DNA of 64,000 bases from assembly GCF_002812705.1 (NCBI RefSeq), contig NZ_CP025030.1, positions 5,084,001 to 5,148,000 of the forward strand. Reading direction: 5' to 3'. The position numbers were made by a program, and so were the translations under genes. Under the pieces are notes generated by a model. That model worked only from the letters and a program-made list of their open reading frames with translations. It was not told the origin of the DNA and made no database searches. Within the stretch, counting starts at the first letter, position 1. Every line of letters starts with the position of its first letter. The DNA is from Achromobacter spanius. GTDB lineage: Bacteria > Pseudomonadota > Gammaproteobacteria > Burkholderiales > Burkholderiaceae_B. Positions 45,723 to 52,945 of the stretch are shown here, in pieces.

Positions 45723-46738
45723 CGCGCCACTTCCATCTTGGCTGCTTCCATCTTGGCCGCTTCCATCGTTGCCACGTCCAACGCGGGCGAGGGCACCGCG
45801 CTGCCGGACCAGTCGCGGCGGCACAGGCGCCACGAGTTATAGGCAACCGCCAACGACGACACCAGCATCGTGATGGCGGCCAGCCAGGGCTGCACCCAAC
45901 CCATCAACGCCAACGGCGTCATCAGCAAATGCCAGACGAGCGACCCGTACAGGTTCTGCCGCGCCTTGTGGCGCGCCTGTTGCAACAGCGCATCCAGCGC
46001 GGCGTCGGGCATGTTGGGATGCGCCGCCAGCGCCGAGTGCGCGGACGCCATCGCCGTGGGCACCGCCATCGACATCGCGCAAGGGCAGCTCATGACCAGC
46101 AGCGCCACCATCACGGGCAGGCTGTGGGCGGGGTCGATATAGGCCCAGCCGACGGCGGCGGCCAACGCCAACGCCACCTGCGCCAGCACAAAACGCGACG
46201 CCAGGCGATCGGCGCGCGCGCCCAGGTCCAGCCGCTGCGCCTCAACGCGCTGATGGCGCAAGCCGCCCGCCGCGCCGCCAAATGATTGGCGGGCGCACAG
46301 TTCCAGGTAGCGCGCGGTCAGCAGGAACGCCACGAACATCGTGACGGAATCAAAATAGACTTCGCCGCGCCCCGTCCAGGTGGCGTGCACGCTGGGAATG
46401 AACGCGGCGACGATGCCCAGCGCCACCGGCACGTCCATGCCGGCGCGGCCGTGGCGCAGGTTGTCGCCGGCATGGCGCCAGATGGGCCAGGCGGAATACA
46501 GCACCACGGGTATGGTCAGCGCGAAGCTGGCCCAGTTCATCAGCACGATGGCCCAGTCCAGCGTTTCCAGGGCGTCGGCGGGCATGCTCTCGTGGCGCAG
46601 GTAACCGGGCCAGGCGAACATCATCACCTGCATCATCGCCAGCCAGGCCAGCGACAGGCGCACCAAGGCATGGCGGCGCTGCTGGCGGTCGGTATCCGAC
46701 AGGCAGGACGGGACGGCGAAGATCGATTTTGCTCGCAT
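45719..46738 (-). CDS. membrane-only CcoI-like protein: P-type ATPase lacking all cytoplasmic catalytic domains
   Basis: This 339-residue protein sits where ccoI is expected, in front of ccoS. It has eight membrane segments (about 24-45, 60-82, 101-120, 128-146, 184-202, 206-228, 265-282, 285-303). Segment six holds the copper motif SCPCAMSMAVP (CPC at 218-220), and segment eight ends in YNSWRL, as in copper ATPases. CcoI itself is about 800 residues and contains a metal-binding domain, an actuator domain with TGE and a DKTGT phosphorylation domain. All three are absent. A linker of about 35 residues (150-183) replaces the actuator, and one of about 36 (229-264) replaces the ATPase domain. 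The tail repeats MEAAK. The frame is intact. Confidence 0.85.
   Translation of the reverse strand: MRAKSIFAVPSCLSDTDRQQRRHALVRLSLAWLAMMQVMMFAWPGYLRHESMPADALETLDWAIVLMNWASFALTIPVVLYSAWPIWRHAGDNLRHGRAGMDVPVALGIVAAFIPSVHATWTGRGEVYFDSVTMFVAFLLTARYLELCARQSFGGAAGGLRHQRVEAQRLDLGARADRLASRFVLAQVALALAAAVGWAYIDPAHSLPVMVALLVMSCPCAMSMAVPTAMASAHSALAAHPNMPDAALDALLQQARHKARQNLYGSLVWHLLMTPLALMGWVQPWLAAITMLVSSLAVAYNSWRLCRRDWSGSAVPSPALDVATMEAAKMEAAKMEVAR
45726..45770. repeat. 15-bp in-frame tandem repeat at the 3' end of the CcoI-like gene
   Basis: Three tandem 15-base units (CTTCCATCTTGGCTG and variants) encode MEAAK, MEAAK and a variant of the same near the C-terminus. Being a multiple of three, the copy number can change without a frameshift. 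Confidence 0.75.
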
Positions 46739-46772
46739 GCGCCGATGGTAGCTAGCGCCCCCTCCCCCCGCC

Positions 46773-46786
46773 TTGATCTGGATCAA
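46773..46786 (-). promoter_or_regulatory. FNR/ANR box upstream of the CcoI-like gene
   Basis: TTGATCTGGATCAA is a second perfect FNR consensus. If it acts at -41.5, the transcript would begin at 46738, which is the A of the proposed start codon. TACCAT at 46750-46745 fits a -10 hexamer in that place. The gene may therefore be expressed as a leaderless mRNA under low oxygen. Confidence 0.8.
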
Positions 46787-46838
46787 GCCGCTTTTTGTTG
46801 CGGCCTGCCTGGCGTGTCCTGCGTGTCCACAGATCGCA

Positions 46839-48107
46839 TCAAGGGCGCTGCTGGCGCAGCACGGCCACCACCGCGCGAGTCAACGCGGCCAGGTCGTCGC
46901 CATCGATCGTCAGCGCCGGGGTCAGGTACACGACGTTGCCGAAGGGGCGCACCCACACACCCGCATCGACCAACCGGCGCTTCAAGGCTTCGCGGTCGGT
47001 GATGCCGTCCAGCTCCACCACGCCGATGGCGCCCAGCACGCGCACGTCACGCACCCAGGGCAAGTCGCGGCAGGGTTCCAGGCCGGTCGCCAAGGCCTGG
47101 GACAGCGCTTGCGCCTGCGCCAGCCGGGGTTCGGACTCGAACAGATCCAGCGAGGCATTGGCGGCCGCACACGCCAGCGCATTGCCCATGAACGTGGGGC
47201 CATGCATCAGTGCATGCGCCGGGTTGTCGGACCAGAAGGCGTCGAACACCCGGTTGCTGGCCACCGTGGCGGCCAGCGGCAACGTGCCGCCCGTCAGCGC
47301 CTTGGACAAGGTGATGATGTCGGGCTTGATGCCGGCCTGCTCGAAGGCGAACATCGTGCCGGTGCGCCCGAAGCCGGTGAAGATCTCGTCAAAGATCAGC
47401 AAGAGGCCGTGGCGGTCTGCCAGGCGGCGCAAGCGGCGCAGCACTTCCGGGTCATGCAGCAACATGCCGCCCGCGCCTTGCACCAGGGGTTCGACGAGAA
47501 TGCCCGCCAGTTGCGGCGCGCGCGCTTGCAGGAATTGATCCAGCGCCGCGTAGGAGGCGTCGTCGCGCGGCAGGTCCACGATGTCGTGCTCGGCCAGCAT
47601 GCCCCGGTACAGGCTGTGCATGCCGTCGTCGGGGTCGCACACGGCCATGGTGCCGAACGTGTCCCCGTGATAGCCGCCCCGAAACGCCACAAAGCGGCTG
47701 CGGCCCCGCTCGCCCTGGTTCAGCCAGAACTGCACCGCCATTTTCATGGCGACTTCGACCGCCACCGACCCGGAGTCGGTGTAGAAGACGCGGTCCAGCC
47801 CCGGCCCCAGCAAGCCGGCCAGGCGGCGCGCCAGCGTCAGCGCGGGTTCATGGGTCAGGCCGCCAAACATCACATGCGGCATGGCGTCCAGTTGCGCGCG
47901 CACGGCCTGGGCGATGTGCGGGTGGTTGTAACCGTGGCAAGCCGTCCACCAGGACGCCACGCCATCGATCAGGCTGCGCCCGTCCGCCAGTTCCAGCCGG
48001 CTGCCGTGGCTGCGCACCACGGGCAGCGGCGGCGTCACCGTTTTCATTTGGGCATAGGGAAGCCAGATATGAGGTTGGCCCTGGGCCACCCAGTCGGGCG
48101 TGTGCAT
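46839..48107 (-). CDS. bioA: adenosylmethionine-8-amino-7-oxononanoate aminotransferase
   Basis: The 422-residue class III aminotransferase has WLPYAQM at the start, SWWTACHGYNHP, GDTFGTMAV, LIFDEIFTGFGRTG with the PLP-contacting Asp, and TLSKALTGGTLPLA with the PLP Lys. It converts 7-keto-8-aminopelargonate to 7,8-diaminopelargonate in biotin synthesis. The start at 48107 fits the family N-terminus. It is divergent from bioF with 148 bases between, so both are probably controlled from that region. Confidence 0.95.
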   Translation of the reverse strand: MHTPDWVAQGQPHIWLPYAQMKTVTPPLPVVRSHGSRLELADGRSLIDGVASWWTACHGYNHPHIAQAVRAQLDAMPHVMFGGLTHEPALTLARRLAGLLGPGLDRVFYTDSGSVAVEVAMKMAVQFWLNQGERGRSRFVAFRGGYHGDTFGTMAVCDPDDGMHSLYRGMLAEHDIVDLPRDDASYAALDQFLQARAPQLAGILVEPLVQGAGGMLLHDPEVLRRLRRLADRHGLLLIFDEIFTGFGRTGTMFAFEQAGIKPDIITLSKALTGGTLPLAATVASNRVFDAFWSDNPAHALMHGPTFMGNALACAAANASLDLFESEPRLAQAQALSQALATGLEPCRDLPWVRDVRVLGAIGVVELDGITDREALKRRLVDAGVWVRPFGNVVYLTPALTIDGDDLAALTRAVVAVLRQQRP

Positions 48108-48135
48108 GGTTGAGCTCCGAAAAAACAGGCGCGTT

Positions 48136-48179
48136 CGCAGGGCATTCCTGGCGTCCCGAACGCCGGAAAACGCCCTGCG
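48136..48179. promoter_or_regulatory. strong hairpin in the bioA-bioF divergent region
   Basis: CGCAGGGC at 48136-48143 is the exact complement of 48172-48179. Inside it TTCC/GGAA and GGCGT/ACGCC pair around a CCCGA loop, giving 17 paired bases in 44. It lies between the two biotin gene starts and could act as an operator or as an RNA structure in a leader. It does not match the BirA or BioR operator consensus. Confidence 0.5.
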
Positions 48180-48255
48180 CGCCTCCACTACAATGGCCCG
48201 CATTCTACGGCTTGGCACGGGCGCCCCCCTTGCCCGGCCGCTGCCGGAACGATTG

Positions 48256-49443
48256 ATGTCTAAGCTGGATTCCCTGTTTTCTTCCGAGTTGGCCGCCGCC
48301 GACACCCGCCACGTACGCCGCCGCCTGCGCACCGCCACGGCCGCGCCGCCCGGGCGCATTGTGCTCAATGGCGCGCCCGTGCTGAACTTTTCCAGCAATG
48401 ATTACCTGGGCCTGTCCAAGCACCCGCTGCTGATTGAACGCGCCCGGGAATGGGCGGCCCGCCACGGCGCGGGTGCGCAAGCGTCGCGGCTGGTCTGCGG
48501 CAACCTGGACTTGCACGAACAAGTGGAAGCCAAGCTGGCTCGCCTGAAAGGCACCGAGGCCGCGCTGCTGCTGGCCTCGGGCTGGCAGGCCAACGCCGCC
48601 GTGCTGCCCGCCCTGCTGCGCGCCGCCGCAAACCTGGGCGAGATCGAGCTGTACGCTGACAAGCTGAATCACGCCAGCCTGCACCAGGGTTGCCAGGCGG
48701 CCGGGGTCAGGCAGATCCGCTTCCGGCACAACGACCTGGATCATCTGGAAAGCCTGCTCGCCGCTCGCGTGCAGGCCGGCGCCGGCAAGCCCGTGGCCCG
48801 CTTCATCGTCACGGAAAGCGTGTTCAGCATGGACGGCGACCGAACCGACGTCGTCCGGCTGGCAGATCTGGCCGACCGCTATCAGGCCTTTGTCTACCTG
48901 GACGAAGCGCATGCCACCGGCGTACTGGGGCCGGGCGGCATGGGATTGGCGGGCCTGGCTCCGGGCCGTATCGACCTGGCGATGGGCACGTTCAGCAAGG
49001 CGCTGGGCGGCTTCGGCGCGTATGTGGCCGGGTCGCGCGCGCTGTGCGACTACTTGATCAACACCTGCTCTGGCTTCATCTACACCACGGCACTGCCGCC
49101 CGCCGTGCTGGGCGCCATGGACGCCGCGCTGGACCTGGTGCCCACACTGGACGCCGAGCGCGCCCGGCTGACTGCCGCCGGTGACCGGCTGCGCGCCGCG
49201 CTGCAAGGCATGGGCTTGGACACCGGCGATTCCTCCACGCAGATCGTGCCCGCCATCGTGGGCGACGAAGCGCGCGCGCTGGACATGGCGGCCGCCCTGG
49301 AACGCCTAGGCCTGCTGGCCGTGGCCATCCGCCCGCCCACCGTGCCTGCCGGCACCAGCCGCCTGCGCCTGACGCTCAGCGCCGCGCACCGCGATGTCGA
49401 CGTCGGGCAACTGATCGATGGCATCAAGGCGGTGCTGGCATGA
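48256..49443 (+). CDS. bioF: 8-amino-7-oxononanoate synthase
   Basis: The 395-residue alpha-oxoamine synthase has NFSSNDYLGLSKHPLL, SRLVCGNLDLHEQVEAKLA, FSMDGDRTDV, YLDEAHATGVLGPGG with the PLP Asp, and TFSKALGGFGAYVAG with the PLP Lys. It condenses pimeloyl-ACP with alanine, the first step of ring assembly in biotin. The start at 48256 matches the family N-terminus. The stop overlaps the start of the next gene by ATGA. bioF, the hydrolase gene and the bioC-bioD fusion form one operon. Confidence 0.95.
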   Translation: MSKLDSLFSSELAAADTRHVRRRLRTATAAPPGRIVLNGAPVLNFSSNDYLGLSKHPLLIERAREWAARHGAGAQASRLVCGNLDLHEQVEAKLARLKGTEAALLLASGWQANAAVLPALLRAAANLGEIELYADKLNHASLHQGCQAAGVRQIRFRHNDLDHLESLLAARVQAGAGKPVARFIVTESVFSMDGDRTDVVRLADLADRYQAFVYLDEAHATGVLGPGGMGLAGLAPGRIDLAMGTFSKALGGFGAYVAGSRALCDYLINTCSGFIYTTALPPAVLGAMDAALDLVPTLDAERARLTAAGDRLRAALQGMGLDTGDSSTQIVPAIVGDEARALDMAAALERLGLLAVAIRPPTVPAGTSRLRLTLSAAHRDVDVGQLIDGIKAVLA

Positions 49444-50189
49444 CCCCCACGCGCCCCACCCTGCTCTTCGTACACGGCTGGGCGTTCGACGCTTCGGTCT
49501 GGACGCCGCTGCGCGCCGAGCTTGGCGACTGGCCACACGAGGTTGCCGACGCCGGTTACTTCGGCGCCGCGCAATCGTCGGCCGCAACCATCGGCCGGGT
49601 TCTAGACCCTGCCATCGACCCAGTCGTCGGCCATGTTGTAGACCCAGTCATCGGACAGGTTCAAGACCCCGCCAGCGCCCCCATCATCGCCATCGGCCAT
49701 TCAATGGGCGTGCTGCGCTTGTTGCGGGATCTGCCGTCCAACTGTGTGGGCTTGGTGTCGATCAACGGGTTCCCGCGCTTTGGCGCCGCGCCGGACTTTG
49801 ACGCCGGGGTACCGCGCCGCACGCTGGACCGGATGATGAAACGGCTGTCCGCCGACCCCGTCGCTGTCTTGCAAGACTTTCGCGAGCGCTGCGGGGACGC
49901 TTCCGCCTTCGGTGAACCGCGCCTGGAACCATTGGCCCGCGACCTGGAAGCCTTGCGCGACGAAGACCAGCGCGACGCCTTGGCGGCGCTGCCCGTTCCC
50001 TTGCTGATTCTGGCCGGACAGGACGACCCCATCGTTCCCGCTACCATGACGCAAGCCGCGTTCGGCGGCCGCTTGGGCGACGAACGGCACGATCTGGAAC
50101 ACGGCGGCCATTTGTTGCCGGTGTCGGCCGCGCCCTGGTGCGCGCGCCACATCGCCGGTTTCATCGACCGCGTGGCGGGTGCCGCCTGA
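49440..50189 (+). CDS. BioH-like alpha/beta hydrolase
   Basis: A 249-residue hydrolase with LLFVHGWAFDASVWTPLR, the nucleophile elbow AIGHSMGVLRLL, LLILAGQDDPIVP with the Asp, and DLEHGGHLLPVS with the His. Position between bioF and bioC strongly suggests it releases pimeloyl-ACP from its methyl ester, the job of BioH, BioG or BioV. Between strands before the elbow, a segment of about 30 residues repeats a VxDPxIG-type unit (VLDPAIDPVVG, VVDPVIG, VQDPA), encoded by a repeated DNA segment. This insert is unusual for the family and may be a recent expansion. Confidence 0.8.
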   Translation: MTPTRPTLLFVHGWAFDASVWTPLRAELGDWPHEVADAGYFGAAQSSAATIGRVLDPAIDPVVGHVVDPVIGQVQDPASAPIIAIGHSMGVLRLLRDLPSNCVGLVSINGFPRFGAAPDFDAGVPRRTLDRMMKRLSADPVAVLQDFRERCGDASAFGEPRLEPLARDLEALRDEDQRDALAALPVPLLILAGQDDPIVPATMTQAAFGGRLGDERHDLEHGGHLLPVSAAPWCARHIAGFIDRVAGAA

Positions 50190-51625
50190 TGCAAGCCACG
50201 CCACGTAACGTCCGGGTCGGCGCCCGCTTTGGCGCCGCCGCCCACCGCTATGAAGACCACGCGCCCATCCAGCGCAGTACCGCCGAACGGCTGGCCAGCG
50301 ATATCGCTTGCCTGCGTTTGCCCGCGCGTCCTCGCATCCTGGAGATCGGCTGCGGCACCGGCTTGCTGACCAAGGCCCTGGCGCGGCGGCTGGGTGAGGC
50401 GGACTGGACCATCACCGACATCTCGCCCGCCATGCTCGCCGCCGCCCAGCGCGGCCCGGCGCTACCCGGCACGGCGCGCTTCCAGTTGCTGGACGGCGAA
50501 CACCCCCAGGCGCTGGATGGCGAGTACGACCTGATCTGCTCCAGCCTGGCCGTGCAGTGGTTCACCGACCTGAACGCCGGCCTGAGCCGGCTGGCCGCGC
50601 TGCTGGCGCCCGGCGGCCATCTTGCCGTCGCGACGCTGGCCGACGGCACCTTCAGCGAATGGCAGCGCGCGCATCAGGCGGCGGGCTTCGCCGCCGCCAC
50701 GCCGCCCTACCCGCCGTGCCGGGTCATCCGTCCCGCCATGAGCAATCTGGCCGGTGGCGTGCGCGGCGAACGGCTGATACAAAATCATCCTGATGGCCTG
50801 ACTTTCCTGAAGGGCTTGAAAGGCATCGGCGCCACCACGCCCGCGCCCGGACGCTCGCCGCTATCCGCGGCGGCGCTGCGCCGAGTACTGGCGGCGTTTG
50901 ACGAACAAGGAGCCACGGTGACGTATCACCTGGCCTACGGTATGTGGAAAAAATCAACGCAACGCCCCGCCGGGGTTTTCGTGACCGGCACTGACACCGG
51001 CATCGGCAAGACGCTGGTGTCCGCCATCCTCGTGCGCGCCTGGAACGCCGACTACTGGAAACCGGTGCAGACCGGCGTATCCGAAGAGCGGGGCGACACC
51101 GACACCGTGGCCGAACTGGCGCAACTGCCGCCCGAACGCCAGCACCTGCCCGCCTACGTGCTGCAAGCGCCGCTGTCGCCCTGGGCCGCCGCCACGCTGG
51201 AAGACACGGTCGTCGACGCAACCAGCATCGTGCCCCCCGCCACCACCGCGCCCTTGATCGTGGAAGGCGCGGGCGGCCTGTACGTGCCCATCGACGACAC
51301 GCACATGATGATCGACCTGATCGCCCGCCTGGACATGCCCGTGGTGCTGGCGGCGCGCAGCGGCCTGGGCACCATCAACCACACGCTGCTCAGCCTGGAA
51401 GCCCTGAAGCGCCGCGGCATCCCGATTTTGGGCGTGGTCATGAGCGGCCCGCTGTCCCCCGGCAACAAGGAAGCCATCGAACGCTTCGGCGACGTCCGCG
51501 TGCTGGCCGAAATCCCGCCGCTGTCGCACGTCGACGCGGCAACGGTCGCCAAGCTGGCGCAGGGCATTCCGCCTCTGGAGGAGTGTTTGGCGGCGCTGGG
51601 CGAGGCGCCGACGGTAGCGGATTAG
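50189..51625 (+). CDS. bifunctional BioC-BioD fusion (malonyl-ACP methyltransferase / dethiobiotin synthetase)
   Basis: The 478-residue protein joins two enzymes. Residues 1-252 form BioC, with the SAM motif LEIGCGTG (51-58), CSSLAVQWF, and the usual BioC ending TYHLAYGMWKK. Residues 261-478 form BioD, with the P-loop GTDTGIGKT (267-275), YWKPVQTG, VEGAGGLYVPI and NHTLLSLEAL. BioC starts pimelate synthesis and BioD closes the ureido ring, using ATP. The open frame is continuous. An in-frame GTG at 50918, five bases after AAGGAG, could also give free BioD. The start overlaps the hydrolase stop by one base. Confidence 0.9.
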   Translation: MQATPRNVRVGARFGAAAHRYEDHAPIQRSTAERLASDIACLRLPARPRILEIGCGTGLLTKALARRLGEADWTITDISPAMLAAAQRGPALPGTARFQLLDGEHPQALDGEYDLICSSLAVQWFTDLNAGLSRLAALLAPGGHLAVATLADGTFSEWQRAHQAAGFAAATPPYPPCRVIRPAMSNLAGGVRGERLIQNHPDGLTFLKGLKGIGATTPAPGRSPLSAAALRRVLAAFDEQGATVTYHLAYGMWKKSTQRPAGVFVTGTDTGIGKTLVSAILVRAWNADYWKPVQTGVSEERGDTDTVAELAQLPPERQHLPAYVLQAPLSPWAAATLEDTVVDATSIVPPATTAPLIVEGAGGLYVPIDDTHMMIDLIARLDMPVVLAARSGLGTINHTLLSLEALKRRGIPILGVVMSGPLSPGNKEAIERFGDVRVLAEIPPLSHVDAATVAKLAQGIPPLEECLAALGEAPTVAD

Positions 51626-51671
51626 GGGTCGGGAAGTACGATCTTGCCAAATTTTGCCAAGACCCCTAATC
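51620..51671. repeat. 11-bp inverted repeat flanking the end of bioCD
   Basis: GATTAGGGGTC (51620-51630) is the exact complement of 51661-51671, 30 bases apart. It contains the bioCD stop codon. TTGCCAA is also repeated within the loop. It could be a transcription terminator without a T-run, or an operator for the ParD-like gene just downstream. Confidence 0.6.
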
Positions 51672-51678
51672 TACGGCG

Positions 51679-51927
51679 ATGGGCACCATGAACATTTCCC
51701 TCCCGGACGCGCTGAAATCCTTCGTTGACGAACAGGTCTCCGAAAGAGGCTACGGCACCAGCAGCGAGTATGTCCGCGAACTCATCCGCAAAGATCAGGA
51801 TCGGCTTCAGAAGCGAAGCTTGATGCTTGTCGGCGCATCTTCCGCCCCAGCAGCTCCCGCCGACGCCGCCTATTTTTCTGACCTGCGTGCCCGAATCTGC
51901 AATGGATCCAAGCCTGGCACAAAGTAG
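51679..51927 (+). CDS. ParD-like antitoxin, without an adjacent toxin
   Basis: The 82-residue protein has the N-terminal ribbon-helix-helix of ParD antitoxins (MNISLPDALKSFVDEQV, then SSEYVRELIRKDQDR) and a C-terminal tail of normal length. In complete systems parE follows directly. Here the next gene is on the opposite strand and begins 22 bases after the stop, leaving no room. The toxin has been lost or the protein acts alone as a DNA-binding regulator. The start could also be at 51688. The 11-bp inverted repeat directly upstream may be its operator. Confidence 0.78.
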   Translation: MGTMNISLPDALKSFVDEQVSERGYGTSSEYVRELIRKDQDRLQKRSLMLVGASSAPAAPADAAYFSDLRARICNGSKPGTK

Positions 51928-51949
51928 TAAAAGCCAACCCCGCCCCGCG

Positions 51950-52840
51950 CTAGCCGGTCTGTTTCGCCATGTCGATAAACGCCCGTAACGCTGACGACAC
52001 GCGACGTTGACGGGGGTAATACAGCATGAAGCCCGGAATCGTCGGGCACCAGTCATCAAGCATCCGCGTCAACTGCCCCGATTGCAGCAGGTCGCGCACG
52101 TAGTGTTCCGGCACGCAGCCGATGCCGATGCCGTCCACCGCCGCGCGCACTTCCGCGTGCACGTCGCTAAGCGCAATGCGGCCGGTCACGTCGACTTCCA
52201 TGGCAACGCCATCCTTTTCGAATTCCCACTTGTAGAAGCGCCCGCTGGGAAAGCGGTAGCGCACGCACGCGTGGCTCAACAAGTCGTGGGGATGGCGGGG
52301 CAATTGCCGGCCTGCCAGGTAGGCCGGTGAGGCGACCACCGCCGCGCGCAACGCCGGGCCGATCTGCACGGCCACCATGTCTTCGGGCACGGCCTCCAAC
52401 AAACGCACGCCTGCGTCAAAGCCGGATGCCACGATGTCGACAAAGCTGTCATCCTCGGCGATTTCCAGCTGGATGTCCGGATAGGCGGCCAAAAAGCGCG
52501 CGGCGAACGGCATCAGCAGCATGTGGGACGCGGCCCGCGATGTGTTGATCCGCAACGTACCGGACGCGGCGCCTCGAAAGTGGTTCATCTCTTCAAGCGC
52601 GTCGCCCAGGTCGGCCAGCGCGGGAAGCAAGCGTTCGGCCAGGCGCTGCCCGGCGGCGGTCAACGCTACGCTGCGCGTCGTGCGATTGAACAGGTTCACG
52701 CCCAGCCGCTCTTCCAGGTTGCGGATGGCGTAGCTGACGGCGGACGTGGACAGGGCCAATTCCTCGCCCGCGCGGCGAAAGCTGCAATGCCGGGCCACGG
52801 CGGCGAACGCGGCCAGGTGGGACAGGTTATCCGCCTGCAT
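51950..52840 (-). CDS. LysR-family regulator, divergent from the alcohol dehydrogenase
   Basis: The 296-residue protein has the LysR winged helix (LSHLAAFAAVARHCSFRRAG, then STSAVSYAIRNLEERLGVNL) and a CbnR/AaeR-like effector domain with SPAYLAGRQLPRHP and WEFEKDG in the middle. It is divergent from the zinc alcohol dehydrogenase gene with 105 bases between, the normal layout for a regulator and its target. The start at 52840 follows from the family N-terminus. The effector is unknown. Confidence 0.88.
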   Translation of the reverse strand: MQADNLSHLAAFAAVARHCSFRRAGEELALSTSAVSYAIRNLEERLGVNLFNRTTRSVALTAAGQRLAERLLPALADLGDALEEMNHFRGAASGTLRINTSRAASHMLLMPFAARFLAAYPDIQLEIAEDDSFVDIVASGFDAGVRLLEAVPEDMVAVQIGPALRAAVVASPAYLAGRQLPRHPHDLLSHACVRYRFPSGRFYKWEFEKDGVAMEVDVTGRIALSDVHAEVRAAVDGIGIGCVPEHYVRDLLQSGQLTRMLDDWCPTIPGFMLYYPRQRRVSSALRAFIDMAKQTG

Positions 52841-52945
52841 GATTATGCAAATTCCTTGAACAAAACATGCGGAAATTCTAGCTTGATGCCGCGGATGGCG
52901 AAGCATATTGTGAACGCCTGCTTAACAAATTCCTGCAAATCGATC

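Noticed and set aside
45719..46738. The CcoI-like gene as a simple pseudogene.
   Set aside because: The frame is intact, both domain losses are in frame, the eight membrane segments and the CPC motif remain, and its promoter and overlap with ccoS look maintained. It is therefore kept as a gene.
46789..46806. A possible terminator for bioA (GCCGC and GCGGC around a T-rich loop).
   Set aside because: On the minus strand the stem is only 5 bp and is followed by just two T residues, and it abuts the FNR box.
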